A stretch of 51,633 nucleotides of DNA from the NCBI GenBank assembly GCA_014621425.1, contig JAANBB010000292.1, forward strand, positions 1 to 51,633. Reading direction: 5' to 3'. Made by a program: the position numbers and the translations under genes. Under the pieces are notes generated by a model that worked only from the letters and a program-made list of their open reading frames with translations, made no database searches and was not told the origin of the DNA. Below are positions 34,801 to 44,697 of this stretch, piece after piece. The stretch is from Cylindrodendrum hubeiense (taxonomy: Eukaryota; Ascomycota; Sordariomycetes; Hypocreales; Nectriaceae). Position 1 is the stretch's first letter; each line of letters starts with the position of its first letter.

Positions 34801-35559
34801 CGACTTCATGGAGCCCTCCCCCTCCTGGTGAAGATGCGGTCCTGGAGACCAGTGATACTGATTTACAGGGTGTTTCCGCAACTTCGCCTATTACTCAACC
34901 AATCTCAGCAGCTGATGGAGACTCAGCATCGGTGTCCGAGTCTGGCAGAGAAGTAGACCTACTCTACTACAAAGAGTTGAGTCGTACCCTAACATTGAAA
35001 CAGGTTGGACCGGAAACAGAGGTGGCGGGTTCTGGAGCCCCCAAGTCCACCTTTGCCCCTTACGAAACACCCCTTCATTACTTCCGCGCCTACCGATTTC
35101 ATCCCAAGTTCAAAGATTCTGTTGCTGGGGGACTCCGTTCGTTAACCTACAGCAATAAGATCGATGTCAAGAGGGAAGTATGCCCAGACCAACTCGCCGG
35201 AGCTGTTTGCCCGAGAGGCACTCAGTGTGAGTTCCAGCACTTTGAGAATATGAAAGCCCCGGGTACGTGCACCTTTGCTCGCAGCCGGAGGAACGACAAC
35301 GGCATTGTGCCTCGTGAGGTGAGCGCTAACATGCCGATTGGCAATAGATGACCAGATCCTCCTTCAACTTGGCGCCTATGGTAACTACGAAGGAGAGCAG
35401 AAGCAAAAGTACATTACTGGGCTACGTGATTTACTCACGGGTTTCCGCAATCGCAAGATTAAAGATTTCCAAGCCATCAGCGAGGGCATCATCGAGTATC
35501 GAGCCCAATTCCACGGCGACAAGACAAAGATCCTCCCCCTGGGAAGCGTCGCCATCTGA
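31845..35559 (+). CDS. red1: Red1-like C3H1 zinc-finger protein (RNA elimination scaffold)
   Basis: Exons 31845-32523, 32593-35262 and 35348-35559 give 1186 aa. The N-terminus is Tyr/Gly/Pro-rich (MSQYGYGYGPPQGYQPP) and carries an acidic EEGELSEGELEDIYEP motif. A conserved helical block follows (LRLWPLNIRYQNYLDEGID), then long disordered Ser/Glu regions with short coiled coils (about 630-660, DLESMNKKIEDMKRKIAEA; and 740-790). Near the C-terminus is a single CX8CX5CX3H finger, C1090-C1099-C1105-H1109, in VCPDQLAGAVCPRGTQCEFQH context, followed by ILLQLGAYGNY. This finger type and architecture match S. pombe Red1, the scaffold of the MTREC/NURS complex that sends nuclear RNAs to the exosome. 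The role is transferred from the family. The last intron (GTACGT..TAG) is needed to reach the conserved C-terminus; the first, 69 bp, is a multiple of three and open, so it could be retained. Confidence 0.8.
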
Positions 35560-36218
35560 GCGTCCCCAGGAAGATGCCAAGTCTTTGATCACAGTCTTCC
35601 CCCTTCTCGTAATCCCAGCCTGTCCATGACTCGTATAATCCATACCATCCACGGCCATTGCACATATCCGGTCGACTGGTGGTCATTGGGTTTGTTGCAC
35701 GGCTCGTGAAGCAAATCGTCTTCATTTTCATCTTTCATCTAGCATTTACCGCACCCTTTGGCGGATCGTTTCACGCACATACGATACCCTCTTGTACCAT
35801 TTTTTCTCGGCGACCATTCTTTGCATTATTGCAGTAGCCTGGCGTGGGTGGAAGGCAGTTTAATGGCTGAAATATGGTGGAGACTGAGTGAGAAAAAAAA
35901 GAAAGAGCAAGGAGAGATGAGCCATTCCGGCTCGAAAAGAAAATCAACGGACCAGTTGATGGAGTTGCTTGTTTGCGCACCAAGGAACCGGACGGTTCTA
36001 GCGCCAAGCTGTTGTAAGCGGTAGATAAGCGTGCGAATATACTTGATCTGGATTCAATCCGTGTTGTCTACGTTCGCTGTGCAAATGAGTCAATAGTGGT
36101 TAGGCTCACTGTTCCGTACACACATCTAAGCCACGGCGTGTTTGAGAATCGTTTCTTTGATTTCTTTCTTTCACGCATTATGAGAGACGAATTCCTCTCT
36201 GCTACCAGTATATCTGAT

Positions 36219-36242
36219 AGAGTATTGCTATTCGCACACATC
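36219..36242 (+). repeat. Left copy of a 24-bp inverted repeat
   Basis: The sequence (core GAGTATTGCTATTCGCACAC) is the exact reverse complement of 37351-37374. It is preceded directly by a TA dinucleotide at 36218-36219 if the repeat is taken to start at the G at 36220. A diverged copy in the same orientation (GAGTATTGCTATTTGCAC) lies at 37094-37111. Confidence 0.9.
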
Positions 36243-36771
36243 GATATACCGCTATTTCGAGAATTATCAGCAATACGCTTCATATGATATTTTACCAGGA
36301 GGAGCCCAACAAGTCTAAGCGTTTGTATTTGTTTATCCTAATACTGCCTTTTATTTTGGTTATTTATTAGGGCTGATTATGAAAGGGGGTTTCCCCCAGG
36401 GTATAAGTGTATATTGTTTAGTCAAGACTTGGGGGCTAAGCTTTGTATTTTTGTGATGTTCATCTGATATTTCTGACATTGAGAATATCTGACCCAAGGA
36501 AATCCACGATAATGAAGAACTATATCCCACCAATTTCCAGTTCTCTTGACCCATGATGTGGGCTCCCAATAAATCCTTTCTACATAAATCCACCTTTTAA
36601 AATATTACAGCAAATAGTGCTAACTCAATTAAGCTCCCAAATCCATTTGGGTATGTCGCCTTCCCATATAGTTTCCTGGAATATCCGCCCCTTTCTGTAA
36701 TTAGAATGAAATCAACACATCGTCTTCTCCGATAATCGAAGTTTGCAACCCCCATTTCCCTGAGTATTGCT

Positions 36772-37000
36772 CTAGCTACCGCTGGCACTCTCGCTCTTGG
36801 ACCCCTTCTCGCGGCTGGAGAAGCACCACAGACCCTTACGAAGCTCCTTCATACAGAAGATCGGGTGAAAGACATTAAGAGCCCAGACAGTGACAACAAT
36901 AATAACTCCCTCGAATGAAATAAAGAGAGATTGACCACCCATATTTGGCATTTGAGTGGACAATACAGACGTGATCCTGAATCGTCGTCCGGGGCCCACA
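36772..37000 (-). pseudogene. Decayed 3' end of an RTA1-family gene
   Basis: The minus-strand frame reads FEGVIIVVTVWALNVFHP and then IFCMKEL, KGLWCFSSREKGSKSESASG, matching FEGVLIVIAVWALNIFHP, CMKEL and KGLWCFRSRKEKGSKSESAS at the C-terminus of the intact RTA1-like gene at 38875-39944. Similarity covers about the last 60-70 residues and is visible at the DNA level (36779-36940 against 38881-39060). A block of about 8 codons (ELDDGGL region) is missing. Differences include clusters of G-to-A/C-to-T type (plus strand GATGACGATGAG against GACAACAATAAT). No in-frame membrane segments or start upstream belong to the family, so it is a fragment. Confidence 0.75.
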
Positions 37001-37104
37001 AATCGATCGGTAAAGAGCCATGCCGAACTCCGAGCTGAGTGCCACGGGTGATACATCGGCATCTTGAACCGCAACCCAGGATTTATTTCCGAGGAGTATT
37101 GCTA

Positions 37105-37120
37105 TTTGCACGCGTGCAAA
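37105..37120 (+). repeat. 16-bp perfect palindrome
   Basis: TTTGCACGCGTGCAAA is its own reverse complement. It sits at the end of the diverged inverted-repeat copy (37094-37111) and is followed by another partial copy (TTGCTATTCGCAC, 37121-37133), so two repeat ends appear to abut here. Confidence 0.85.
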
Positions 37121-37350
37121 TTGCTATTCGCACATATATATAATACTTTTAGCACCTAAATCTTAGCTAACTCATGTCCACATACACTCTTAACCTAAAC
37201 ATAAAGTTTTAATATTAGGGAATGAATAACTAAGATAAAATGTAGCATTAGGATAAATAAATACTAATAATTAGCTTTCTTGGATTTCCTCTGCTAAAAT
37301 GCTATATTCAGTATGTTTCTGGTAATTATCCTTTAAACTCACTGTGCAGG

Positions 37351-37374
37351 GATGTGTGCGAATAGCAATACTCT
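37351..37374 (-). repeat. Right copy of the 24-bp inverted repeat
   Basis: Exact reverse complement of 36219-36242. The two copies bound 1156 bp of AT-rich DNA containing the RTA1 fragment. No target-site duplication is evident: the right copy is followed by TTCCG rather than TA. Confidence 0.9.
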
Positions 37375-37487
37375 TTCCGAGGGCCGTATCGGGCCTCCAG
37401 AACGGGTGATGTACGGGGATTCGGCCGAGCGCCTAGTGCATTTCATCCAAGGAGTCGTTGGTGTAGTTACCTGTGCTCAAATTTGTA

Positions 37488-38165
37488 ATGAAAGCGTCAA
37501 TAGTCACTGTACTTCGACTGAGGTCAATATCTCGGACAGGGTCGAAGTTCTCCTCCCTAGAGGCCCCGTACCAGTATGCTAGGTGTCGAGGTCAATTTGC
37601 TTACCACTGCCTGCCAAATGTGAGCCTCGTCATGACGTTCCTGAACAAAGCTAAAGGGAGCCGCTCTCCCCTCATGCTACCTCTCGTTTCGACCTGGCTC
37701 CGTGTGCTTGACACACCGAACTTCGAAGCGCGCAGAGCTTACGGAACCTGGACAATGACCGCGATTGGAAATGTGGCTATACTCGACGGTATGTTCTACA
37801 GCATGCTGCCTCACAAAGCTCGCATCCCCAAACGGCTTAACTGGCCGATCGAGAAACAGAAAGAAGTTCTCGATATCTTGCGGACGGGTAAAATGACCAG
37901 CCTCGTTAAAGACAATATTGCCGACAAGACTGCATGGTCCTTATTGATGCCAAAAGGTAAATATGCCAGAAAGCTCCCAGGCGAAGAAGAAAAGCGATGG
38001 CACAGCGTATACGCTACACTTCTCGACATTGCAAAGAAATATGGGTTATCCCACTCTGAATTTGAGAACTACTGTACCATCACTGCTCCAAGCAGAGATC
38101 ACCGGGTATTCTACCCTTACCATATCTTATCGCGACCTCAAGCTCAAGCCGTTGGCTGGGATTAG
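37488..38165 (+). CDS. Orphan open frame, possibly a gene remnant
   Basis: A 225-codon frame from the ATG at 37488 (another in-frame ATG at 37632 begins MTFLNKAKGSRSPLMLPLVS). I recognise no family. From 37632 on the sequence looks protein-like: WLRVLDTPNFEARRAYGTW, then PKRLNWPIEKQKEVLDIL, then KYARKLPGEEEKRWHSVYAT and IAKKYGLSHSEFENYC. Codon use is less GC-biased than in neighbouring genes. Upstream of 37632 it looks non-coding, so the true 5' end may be lost or spliced. It could be an unknown accessory gene, a truncated pseudogene, or cargo of the adjacent repeat-bounded segment. Confidence 0.35.
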   Translation: MKASIVTVLRLRSISRTGSKFSSLEAPYQYARCRGQFAYHCLPNVSLVMTFLNKAKGSRSPLMLPLVSTWLRVLDTPNFEARRAYGTWTMTAIGNVAILDGMFYSMLPHKARIPKRLNWPIEKQKEVLDILRTGKMTSLVKDNIADKTAWSLLMPKGKYARKLPGEEEKRWHSVYATLLDIAKKYGLSHSEFENYCTITAPSRDHRVFYPYHILSRPQAQAVGWD

Positions 38166-38204
38166 ACTTCCCTTCAATCACGAGCAGTCAAGACTCTCCA
38201 CATA

Positions 38205-38440
38205 ATGCGGAATAAATGCAACAGGTTTGCGGAGAAAGCTGGCTTTGGAGAATCGCAGGTTGATTATATCATCTTCATTTACTGGCTTGGACATCACATT
38301 TGTGACAAGATTCAGAAGGTCAAGCTTGCACGGCCTACAGCAGAGCAAGATGAAATTGCCTTCCATCTGTTAGACCGATGGAACCTACCATTGGTGCCCT
38401 GGGTACGTCATCCATTCAAGGCATCCCTTTGCAAAGGTCC
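38205..38440 (+). other. Possible continuation of the orphan frame
   Basis: An ATG-started frame reads FAEKAGFGESQVDYIIFIYW, then LARPTAEQDEIAFHLLDRWN, which looks protein-like up to roughly 38440 and then degenerates into low-quality sequence. It lies 39 bp after the previous stop in a different frame (38205 is frame 0 mod 3 like the previous frame but after its stop). It may be a further exon or a broken part of the same ancestral gene. AACAG at 38220-38224 could serve as a splice acceptor. Confidence 0.25.
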
Positions 38441-38443
38441 GGA

Positions 38444-38806
38444 TCATGGGATTGCTATGCAGTTTGGTATTGTCAAGTGGGGTGATCTAGGGCCTGCCGA
38501 CCAGGAGAGCTTATCGCCAGTACAGTCGCAGAGGCGTTTGACTATGTCATCGTTGTATCCAACTAAATACCGATTGAGCTGTTCAGATATGTCTTTGGGG
38601 TTTTCCTGTAGTCCAACGAGCTGGGCACCAGGGAAGACACCATTTCTCTCCCTGAAGTTGTTCGCGATCATGTCCTGGATTGCTAGCTCCGCCGACCTTC
38701 TAGGCGCCGATCGAACATCTGGATCGTGTCCCTTGACGGGTTACGGACCAACGCGAACCAATCCGTTGTGGTCAATAAGAGTATCTTTCATTAGGAAAGA
38801 GGAATA
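38444..38806 (-). pseudogene. Protein-like minus-strand segment with an in-frame stop
   Basis: The minus strand from about 38791 reads MKDTLIDHNGLVRVGP, a TAA, then PVKGHDPDVRSAPRRSAELA, IQDMIANNFRERNGVFPGAQ, ENPKDISEQLNRYLVGYNDD and ends at 38444. Composition is protein-like on both sides of the stop, suggesting a fragment broken by one nonsense change (TAA at a CAA/CAG-like position). The family is not recognised. The plus-strand frame through the same DNA is Ser/Pro-rich and less convincing. Confidence 0.3.
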
Positions 38807-38874
38807 ATTTCTCTGAGATTTTCTTAGTAGATCTTTTAAAAGGAAATTTATATTAAAGCTATTTCTATATTAAT

Positions 38875-39944
38875 CTAGCTGTCACTGGCACTCTCACTCT
38901 TAGACCCCTTCTCCTTACGGCTGCGGAAGCACCACAGACCCTTGAGACCACCATCATCGAGCTCCAGAAGCTCCTTCATACAGAAGGCCGGGTGAAAGAT
39001 ATTGAGGGCCCAGACAGCGATGACGATGAGAACACCCTCGAATCCAACAAACATAGGTTGATCACCCATCAACGGGCCCACCCAGCCTTCGGAGAGCTCA
39101 GCGACACGGAATGAACTACGCCAGAGGATGCAGATTGTGGCGAGGATGAGGGCGCCGAGGAAGGCCTTGAAAAGTCGCGAGTTGCGGACGCGGACGACCT
39201 CGGGCCTCTGGTCGAGGGCACTGTCGCCTAGGGCGCGGTAGCGGCGGATGGTGCGCAGGGCGAAGTCGGCCGAGGCGACGATGAAGGCGAAGATGGTGAT
39301 GACCTGGAATGCCAGACCGGCAATCATGATGTTGGAACCGAGGTCGGCCGACTCGTTGTTGTGGGAGGCGACGGAGGCCATGCCGCCGCCGAGGGCCTGG
39401 AGGACGAGAGAGATGACGTCGCAGGGGATGAACTGTTTTGGGTATGTTAGTTGGTGTTTTCTTGGCGTAGTAGGTAGATGGTACTCACGATTCGGGTGTA
39501 GTACTCAGGAGACAGGCGGGAGTTCTCTGGTCCAAACGCCGAAACAATGCGGCGCAGACAGAGGTAGGTACCGGCAGCCATAAACGCAGGCCCGATGGTC
39601 AGACAACAAATCTGAATCAGGAAGCCATTCTCGCTCCAGGGGTTGTCAGCGCTCATGACACGTCCAGCATAACCGAGGATCTCGCAGATGAGGCCGAGCA
39701 TCAGGGCGACGTTGAAGGCAGTGCCGCGGCGGGTAACGATCCAGGTGATGACGAAGCCGACAAACGAGGCGCCAAAGACGGCCAGGAAGGCGGCGTTGGG
39801 CGCCATGTCGACGCGGTACTGGTAGTAGCTTCTGACATCGTCGCACAGGGACGATTTAGGGTGGTGGGAGCAGTACAGGCTGGGACCGCCGGCATCAACC
39901 CAGGTTGCGTTGGTGGCATCCCAGTTGTCGTACTGGATACTCAT
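38875..39944 (-). CDS. RTA1-like seven-TM protein
   Basis: Minus-strand exons 39489-39944 and 38875-39432 (intron 56 bp, GTGAGT..CAG) give 337 aa. Seven hydrophobic segments are visible in order: APNAAFLAVFGASFVGFVIT, AFNVALMLGLICEILGYAG, FLIQICCLTIGPAFMAAGTY, FIPCDVISLVLQALGGGMAS, MIAGLAFQVITIFAFIVASA, LFKAFLGALILATICILW and FEGVLIVIAVWALNIFHPA. LGYAGR, LTIGPAFMAAGTY and the splice-restored IFIPCDVISLVLQALGGG are RTA1/RTM1/Rsb1 family signatures. These are fungal membrane proteins linked to lipid translocation and resistance to toxic lipophilic compounds; the substrate is unknown here. The N-terminus is extracellular-looking, with NAT sequons and Cys pairs. The basic, Ser-rich tail (SRKEKGSKSESASDS) is cytosolic. 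A decayed partial copy lies 2 kb away at 36772-37000. Confidence 0.92.
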
Positions 39945-42526
39945 GGTTGCGGCTGTGACGGGTGCTTTTGGAGTTTCGATAACCCAGAGGTGTCTGGATG
40001 AACCACTCCAGGAACGGGGAAGAAGGACAGGGACAAGACGGATACTAATACTAATACCGATCCCAAGTCAGAGAGAAAGGCAGATTCCGGGCGACGAGTG
40101 GGGGCAATAATAAAAGGAAATAACAAAACGACTGCCTTGGCTGTACGAGATACGACAACACGTCGACAAATTATAACCGGAGCCGAAGAGGGAGAGAGCA
40201 GAAAAAAAGCCACGGATTCCAATCCTCCAATAAGTTTCCAATGCCGAACATCTCTCGACCAGGGCCGGAGTCGGGAATTCGAGTTATCCCCTTGGCTCCG
40301 GCTCCCTCGCGGGGACCGGGGTGAAACGGGACCGACTGTGCTGCGGCGAGAGGGCTGACCCGCACCACAGCGCGAGCTAAGGCCGTCAGCCTGCAGGCGC
40401 TAACGGGTCCCGGTGGCATTCGCGCGAGCGAGCTGGGGCACGAGATTGGGCGCAGTACGGGGTGAAGGATGGGCTGTGGTGATGGGTTGTGGTGATGGGC
40501 ATCAAACGGCGAGGGCCCCCGGTTGAGGCGTCCGTTTCAGAGGCTTGCGTTGCCTTGCTCTCCATGGTACGATGGCTTGGGGAAATCAATCTGTACTACG
40601 TAGTGAGATGAGAGACGAGTGAGCGATACTCCTCCGGCTGTCTGTCCCATATTCCCCAATCCCAGCATCGTGGCAGCGGTGTCCATGACGTATACCATGT
40701 CAACCATGACAACCATGTCAACCATGTCAACCAAACGTCGACCAAACGTCGTGCCTGAATACCCTGGTGTGCAGCAGGATCCGGCTGTGCAAACACGACC
40801 CCCGACGTGTCTCATCTAGCATTGGCTGCCCATGTACGTAGCTACTACGACGAGGATGCATCAGTCACCCCATGCCCGGAACCCGAAGTGCCACAGCATT
40901 AAATCCCCGTAGTCAATATCCAAGGCGTGCGCACTGCCTTGCATCCGCGCTGCCCAATTGCCCTCTCCCGGCAGCACACGAACCCCATAAGCGGCGACAC
41001 CCTTTCGCAACCCTGGCGGTTTTTCGTACATGAGATGGGCAGATGAGATTTGATAAGCGAGTCCGCTATCGCGTCAACCAAGTAAACAACGTGGACCGGC
41101 TGCCCCCCCCCTGTCGGACCGCTTGGCAAATCACTACGGGGTCATCGCCTAATTATTTCCCATCCAGGAATCCCGTCTCCAGCGCTAAGCTCGCAACGCG
41201 TCGACATTATTAATAGTGACCGAGTGAGAGAGAAGAAAAAAAAGACACGCACCAACACCTCGAAAAAGAGGCGTCAGAATCACGAGGTTGAACACACGAA
41301 ATACGGAAATACGGCATACGGGACTCATCTGGCCTCACCGCGTAAGCTCATGCATGACTCAAGGGGGGAATGTGCGGCGCCAAGGCAACCACCAAGGCAC
41401 ATACATCTTCACCGCGTAATGGGAGAACGTGGGTAACTGGGGGTAGGGGGATCGGCTTGTGTTGGTCCGTAGTCCGTGGTCCGAACCCATTGTACCGCAC
41501 TCCGTATTACTTCATCCGTTCTCCAGGCCCATGTTGGATCGGGATTAAGGTAGGGCTGTTCTTTGGCCTCTTGGGTGGGTGGTACCACCATGGACCATGG
41601 CGGTTGATCCCCCCCGCTGTCATTAACTACTCGCCAGAGCCCCAGTCCTTCTTGAAGCAGGGATCAACGCGGCAGCATCGACTGAATGGGATACCTACAT
41701 GTAAATTGGATACTCGACTCGCTGAACATCCGCCGGCACTGGCATGTCGATCTCACAACTTCGTCCATAGATTAAGTTACCGCAGCCCGATCAACGGATA
41801 GGAATTGCCGTCAGAGCTGAGGAATGTCCTTAGTATGCCTTGCAGTGACGTGGCTCAAGCCTCTCGCCCGAGGCATCAACGCTATATCGTTCAACCAGTA
41901 GCACCCACTGCAATGATATATCTCTAGCCCGCTGCCGGCCTAAACGTGGTCCAACACCGCCTCCTCAAGCAGATCTCAAAGAAAACTGCGCCGAGGAACT
42001 GATGGGAGTTTCACACGGCCTAGACCGTTCGTCTCGGGCGGTGTTTGGCAAATGGGCCGTTGGAGCCTTGCGGCTGAGCAGCCACAAACGGTGAAGCTAC
42101 GAGCATACGCGGCCTCTCTACGACTTGCTCTAGGCATCACCAAAAACACCCAAACTCGACTGATTGTCATCTTCAAGTGTTGCGAGCGTACGACCGTTCG
42201 ATACAGCATTCCAGATAGGTCGTCCATCTAGAGTTTCGATAACCTTGCCTGGGTAGCGCTTATTTTGCCTTCGCTACGTCAGCAGCCTATAATTTGACGG
42301 TTGGGGGCCACATGGAGAACCTCTCCTTAGGTATTCCGTAGATTCCGATTGGAGGGCCTAGGATATGCGCAGCACACTGTCAAGTTTAATAGTTTAGAAT
42401 AACTTAAATTCTTGTATACAGATGAAATTTCGTATTCGCTTAAGACATGTACAGTTGACAAGGAACCGCTCATGAACCTGTCTTGCCTCATCCCAGTTCC
42501 CTCTCTTGCCCCATCCCTCCGGCTCT
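39945..42526. other. Intergenic region, no gene recognised
   Basis: 2.6 kb. It starts with the RTA1 promoter and ends with the lipase 3' flank. Frames such as 41370-41801 (+) and 40537-40815 (-) show no domain; the latter partly translates a simple repeat. It contains the 9-bp repeat at 40694-40732, the doubled AAACGTCG at 40733-40751, the ACTACGTAGT palindrome at 40595-40604 and a C-run at 41104-41111. Confidence 0.45.
40694..40751 (+). repeat. 9-bp tandem repeat (ACCATGTCA) plus AAACGTCG doublet
   Basis: Four consecutive ACCATGTCA units (the second reads ACCATGACA), then ACC, then AAACGTCG-ACC-AAACGTCG. In the minus direction the repeat translates as a Val-Asp-Met run, which explains an otherwise odd open frame there. 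Confidence 0.85.
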
Positions 42527-44697
42527 CTACTTCTTCTTTTTCATCAGGCTGACGCCTTTGATTTCATCAGCTGGATTTGCCACACCGCCAACACCACTCT
42601 TCAGCACCACACCTCCCACAGCTCGGCTTGTACCAATGCTGATGCCTCGCCCCTCTCGCATGCTGTCAAGACTGATGTTGCTTCCACCGCTCCCTCGACG
42701 TAGCCCGCTGCTTCGAACCCTTGCCGTAGTCGGGGATTCGCGGCCGTCTGTTCCTCCGTCCCCCGACCCCGAGTCATTCTCTGATACTCGTCCCGCTCGT
42801 AGTACATCTGGCGAAACAGGCCGTGCATCTTCGTCCTCCACTGTTGCGAGATTGACCCTCATCCGTGTCGAGTTCATTGGTGAAGGTATCGCAGTTGTCG
42901 TCGGCGTCTCTCTCGCTCGGTGAGGAGTGGGCGGACCACCATTGGTAACCTCACTAGCTGCCAACGTCGATGCTTCGCTCTCACTGCCTCGCTGAGAAGA
43001 CCCATAGGGATAACCTGATCCTATGAGGCTCTCCTGTCTGGTGATGTAATACCTGTCGTATTCCTCCTTGGAGTGTTCTGCGTCTGTGAAGCTGTCGAGG
43101 GCGTCAAATACGTGTTGGAAGACCTGCACATCAACATCTCTGGCCCATAGGAAATCAAGATGTTCGTAGTGCGGAATTTCAGTAGCCACCGTTTGCGGCG
43201 GCAACTCCTTGAGCATAGCCTTGATATCCACTAGTGAGTCGCTACCACCATACACCAAGACAATAGGTGTTTTTATGTTTCGTGTCGGGTATTTGGCCAC
43301 CTTGGAGTATTTGTTTGTTGTGCTGACACTCATCGGCTGGTGGACATCGTCATCATACATCTGAAAACACTTATTCCGAATTATCTGGAACCAGTGAACC
43401 ACACTCTTGGTGCTCGTGAACGAGTACAGGTGCGGGTATGCTGCTAATTTCTGACTCGCCGAGATATTTTTGGTTTGCCAGTTGAACAAAAATGACAGGC
43501 CCATGTCGATGAGCTGGCTAAAGATGGGTGGATATAAGAGTGTCTCCCACATCGTCGCCGAGCTCAGGATAGACCGTCGACCGAACAACAGGAACAAGAC
43601 CTGAGGGGATGCCTTGACCAAGGAATCGACAACTCCATTCGAAAGGCCTGCTGGGGACATGGCCGGAGCAAGTGCGATAAAGACATTGACCTGGTTGTTA
43701 AGCTTGGGGTGAATGGCAAGAGTGGCAAATGCCTGGGCCGTGCCTTGAGAGAAGCCGATGTATGACAGACTCTCCTGTTGAGTTGCGTCGAGGATATATG
43801 CGATGCTGTCTGGGATATCATGAAAGGCAAATTCGTCGATGGAAAAGTCCCAGAACTTGGTCGATGTTGGTGAGCAATGGATCGACTTTTTCGAATACTT
43901 GTTTCCGCGATTGTTGCCAAACTGCCCAGTCAGTGGGGTCCAAAGTCATTGATGGACTACAACTCACCCAAACATCGAAGCCTCTCTCCACCAGCTCAAA
44001 TGGTAGACATCTCTGCTCATCGGTGAGGGCTACCCAGACCTCTGAGTTCATGAGGAGTCCATGGTGTAGGTATGCGACCCTCTTCTTCATGCTCATCGGT
44101 CCTGAGTTCACCTTCCGACCCTCCTCACCCTTTCTCCATTGTAGTCGATGGAGACCCAGCAGATATCCATCCTTGGTCTGCGCGATGTGTTCCTCGGCTT
44201 CATACCCCCATATTCGGCATAGTTCAACAAAGTCGGACGCATCTCGCACTGAGTCTGATATCGCTGTTGCGGGGGGTTAGCTGATGCGCGACAATGAGCA
44301 GACGGAAAACTAACGCTTGCGTCGATTCTCAGCCCGTTTCCGAGCCGGCGTCGTAAATCTGTTAAAAAGTCGGCGCGAAGCTTGGTAGAACAGCTCAACG
44401 AGGAACGGCGCTGATAAGGTTGAGGTCAGCTCATGTCATGTTCCAGACCGCCAAACTAGACACCGCCAACTTACGCAGGGCCAAGGTCAAGACGCGAATA
44501 AAGGCTTCGAGACCAACAAGAATAAAAGATCCCACGAGCGCAAGGTACTCGGTGCTGCGCCAATCGCGGGTCAGTGATCGGATCGGACTGGTGCAAGGAC
44601 GCGGACATGGCGTGCGATATCGCGACGGGGAGTCGACCGAGCGGCGGGCTGGGGGCCAAACTCACGGACGCAGCCTCCCGAGGAACGGAACAGGCAT
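42527..44697 (-). CDS. TGL1: Membrane-anchored acid lipase / steryl ester hydrolase
   Basis: Minus-strand exons 44666-44697, 44475-44554, 44315-44410, 43968-44263 and 42527-43921 give 632 aa. The first exon encodes only MPVPFLGRLR plus two bases. The second encodes a hydrophobic helix (YLALVGSFILVGLEAFIRVL, about 13-32), a likely anchor. The lipase-associated N-terminal domain (DASDFVELCRIWGYEAEEH, DGYLLGLHR) leads to the alpha/beta hydrolase: LHHGLLMNSEVWV, FGNNRGNKYS, nucleophile GFSQG (S226), acid VYGGSDSLVD (D396) and base YEHLDFLW (H422). The last ~190 residues are disordered, Ser/Thr/Gly/Arg-rich. The family (TGL1/YEH1/YEH2) hydrolyses steryl esters or triacylglycerol at lipid droplets or the plasma membrane; which one cannot be told. 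All five exons keep phase and restore family sequence. The third donor is GTTAGT, slightly unusual. Confidence 0.93.

Larger units (their letters stand above)
35560..38874. other. Disturbed, AT-richer intergenic region
   Basis: 3.3 kb between the Red1-like gene and the intact RTA1-like gene. It begins with the Red1-like 3' flank. From about 36200 it turns AT-rich and contains a 24-bp inverted repeat (36219-36242 and 37351-37374), a decayed RTA1 3'-end copy, and orphan frames at 37488-38165 and about 38200-38815 described separately. A small hairpin GGGGGTTTCCCCC lies at 36385-36397. Long A/T-only stretches (for example 37200-37270) and TA-biased sequence suggest old mutated repeat DNA. Confidence 0.6.

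Noticed and set aside
40537..40815. 92-codon minus-strand frame with repeated Val-Asp-Met
   Set aside because: The apparent protein repeat is only the translation of the 9-bp simple repeat at 40694-40732.
41370..41801. 143-codon plus-strand frame
   Set aside because: Starts from a non-convincing context, contains no domain or hydrophobic pattern of a known family, and lies in ordinary intergenic sequence.
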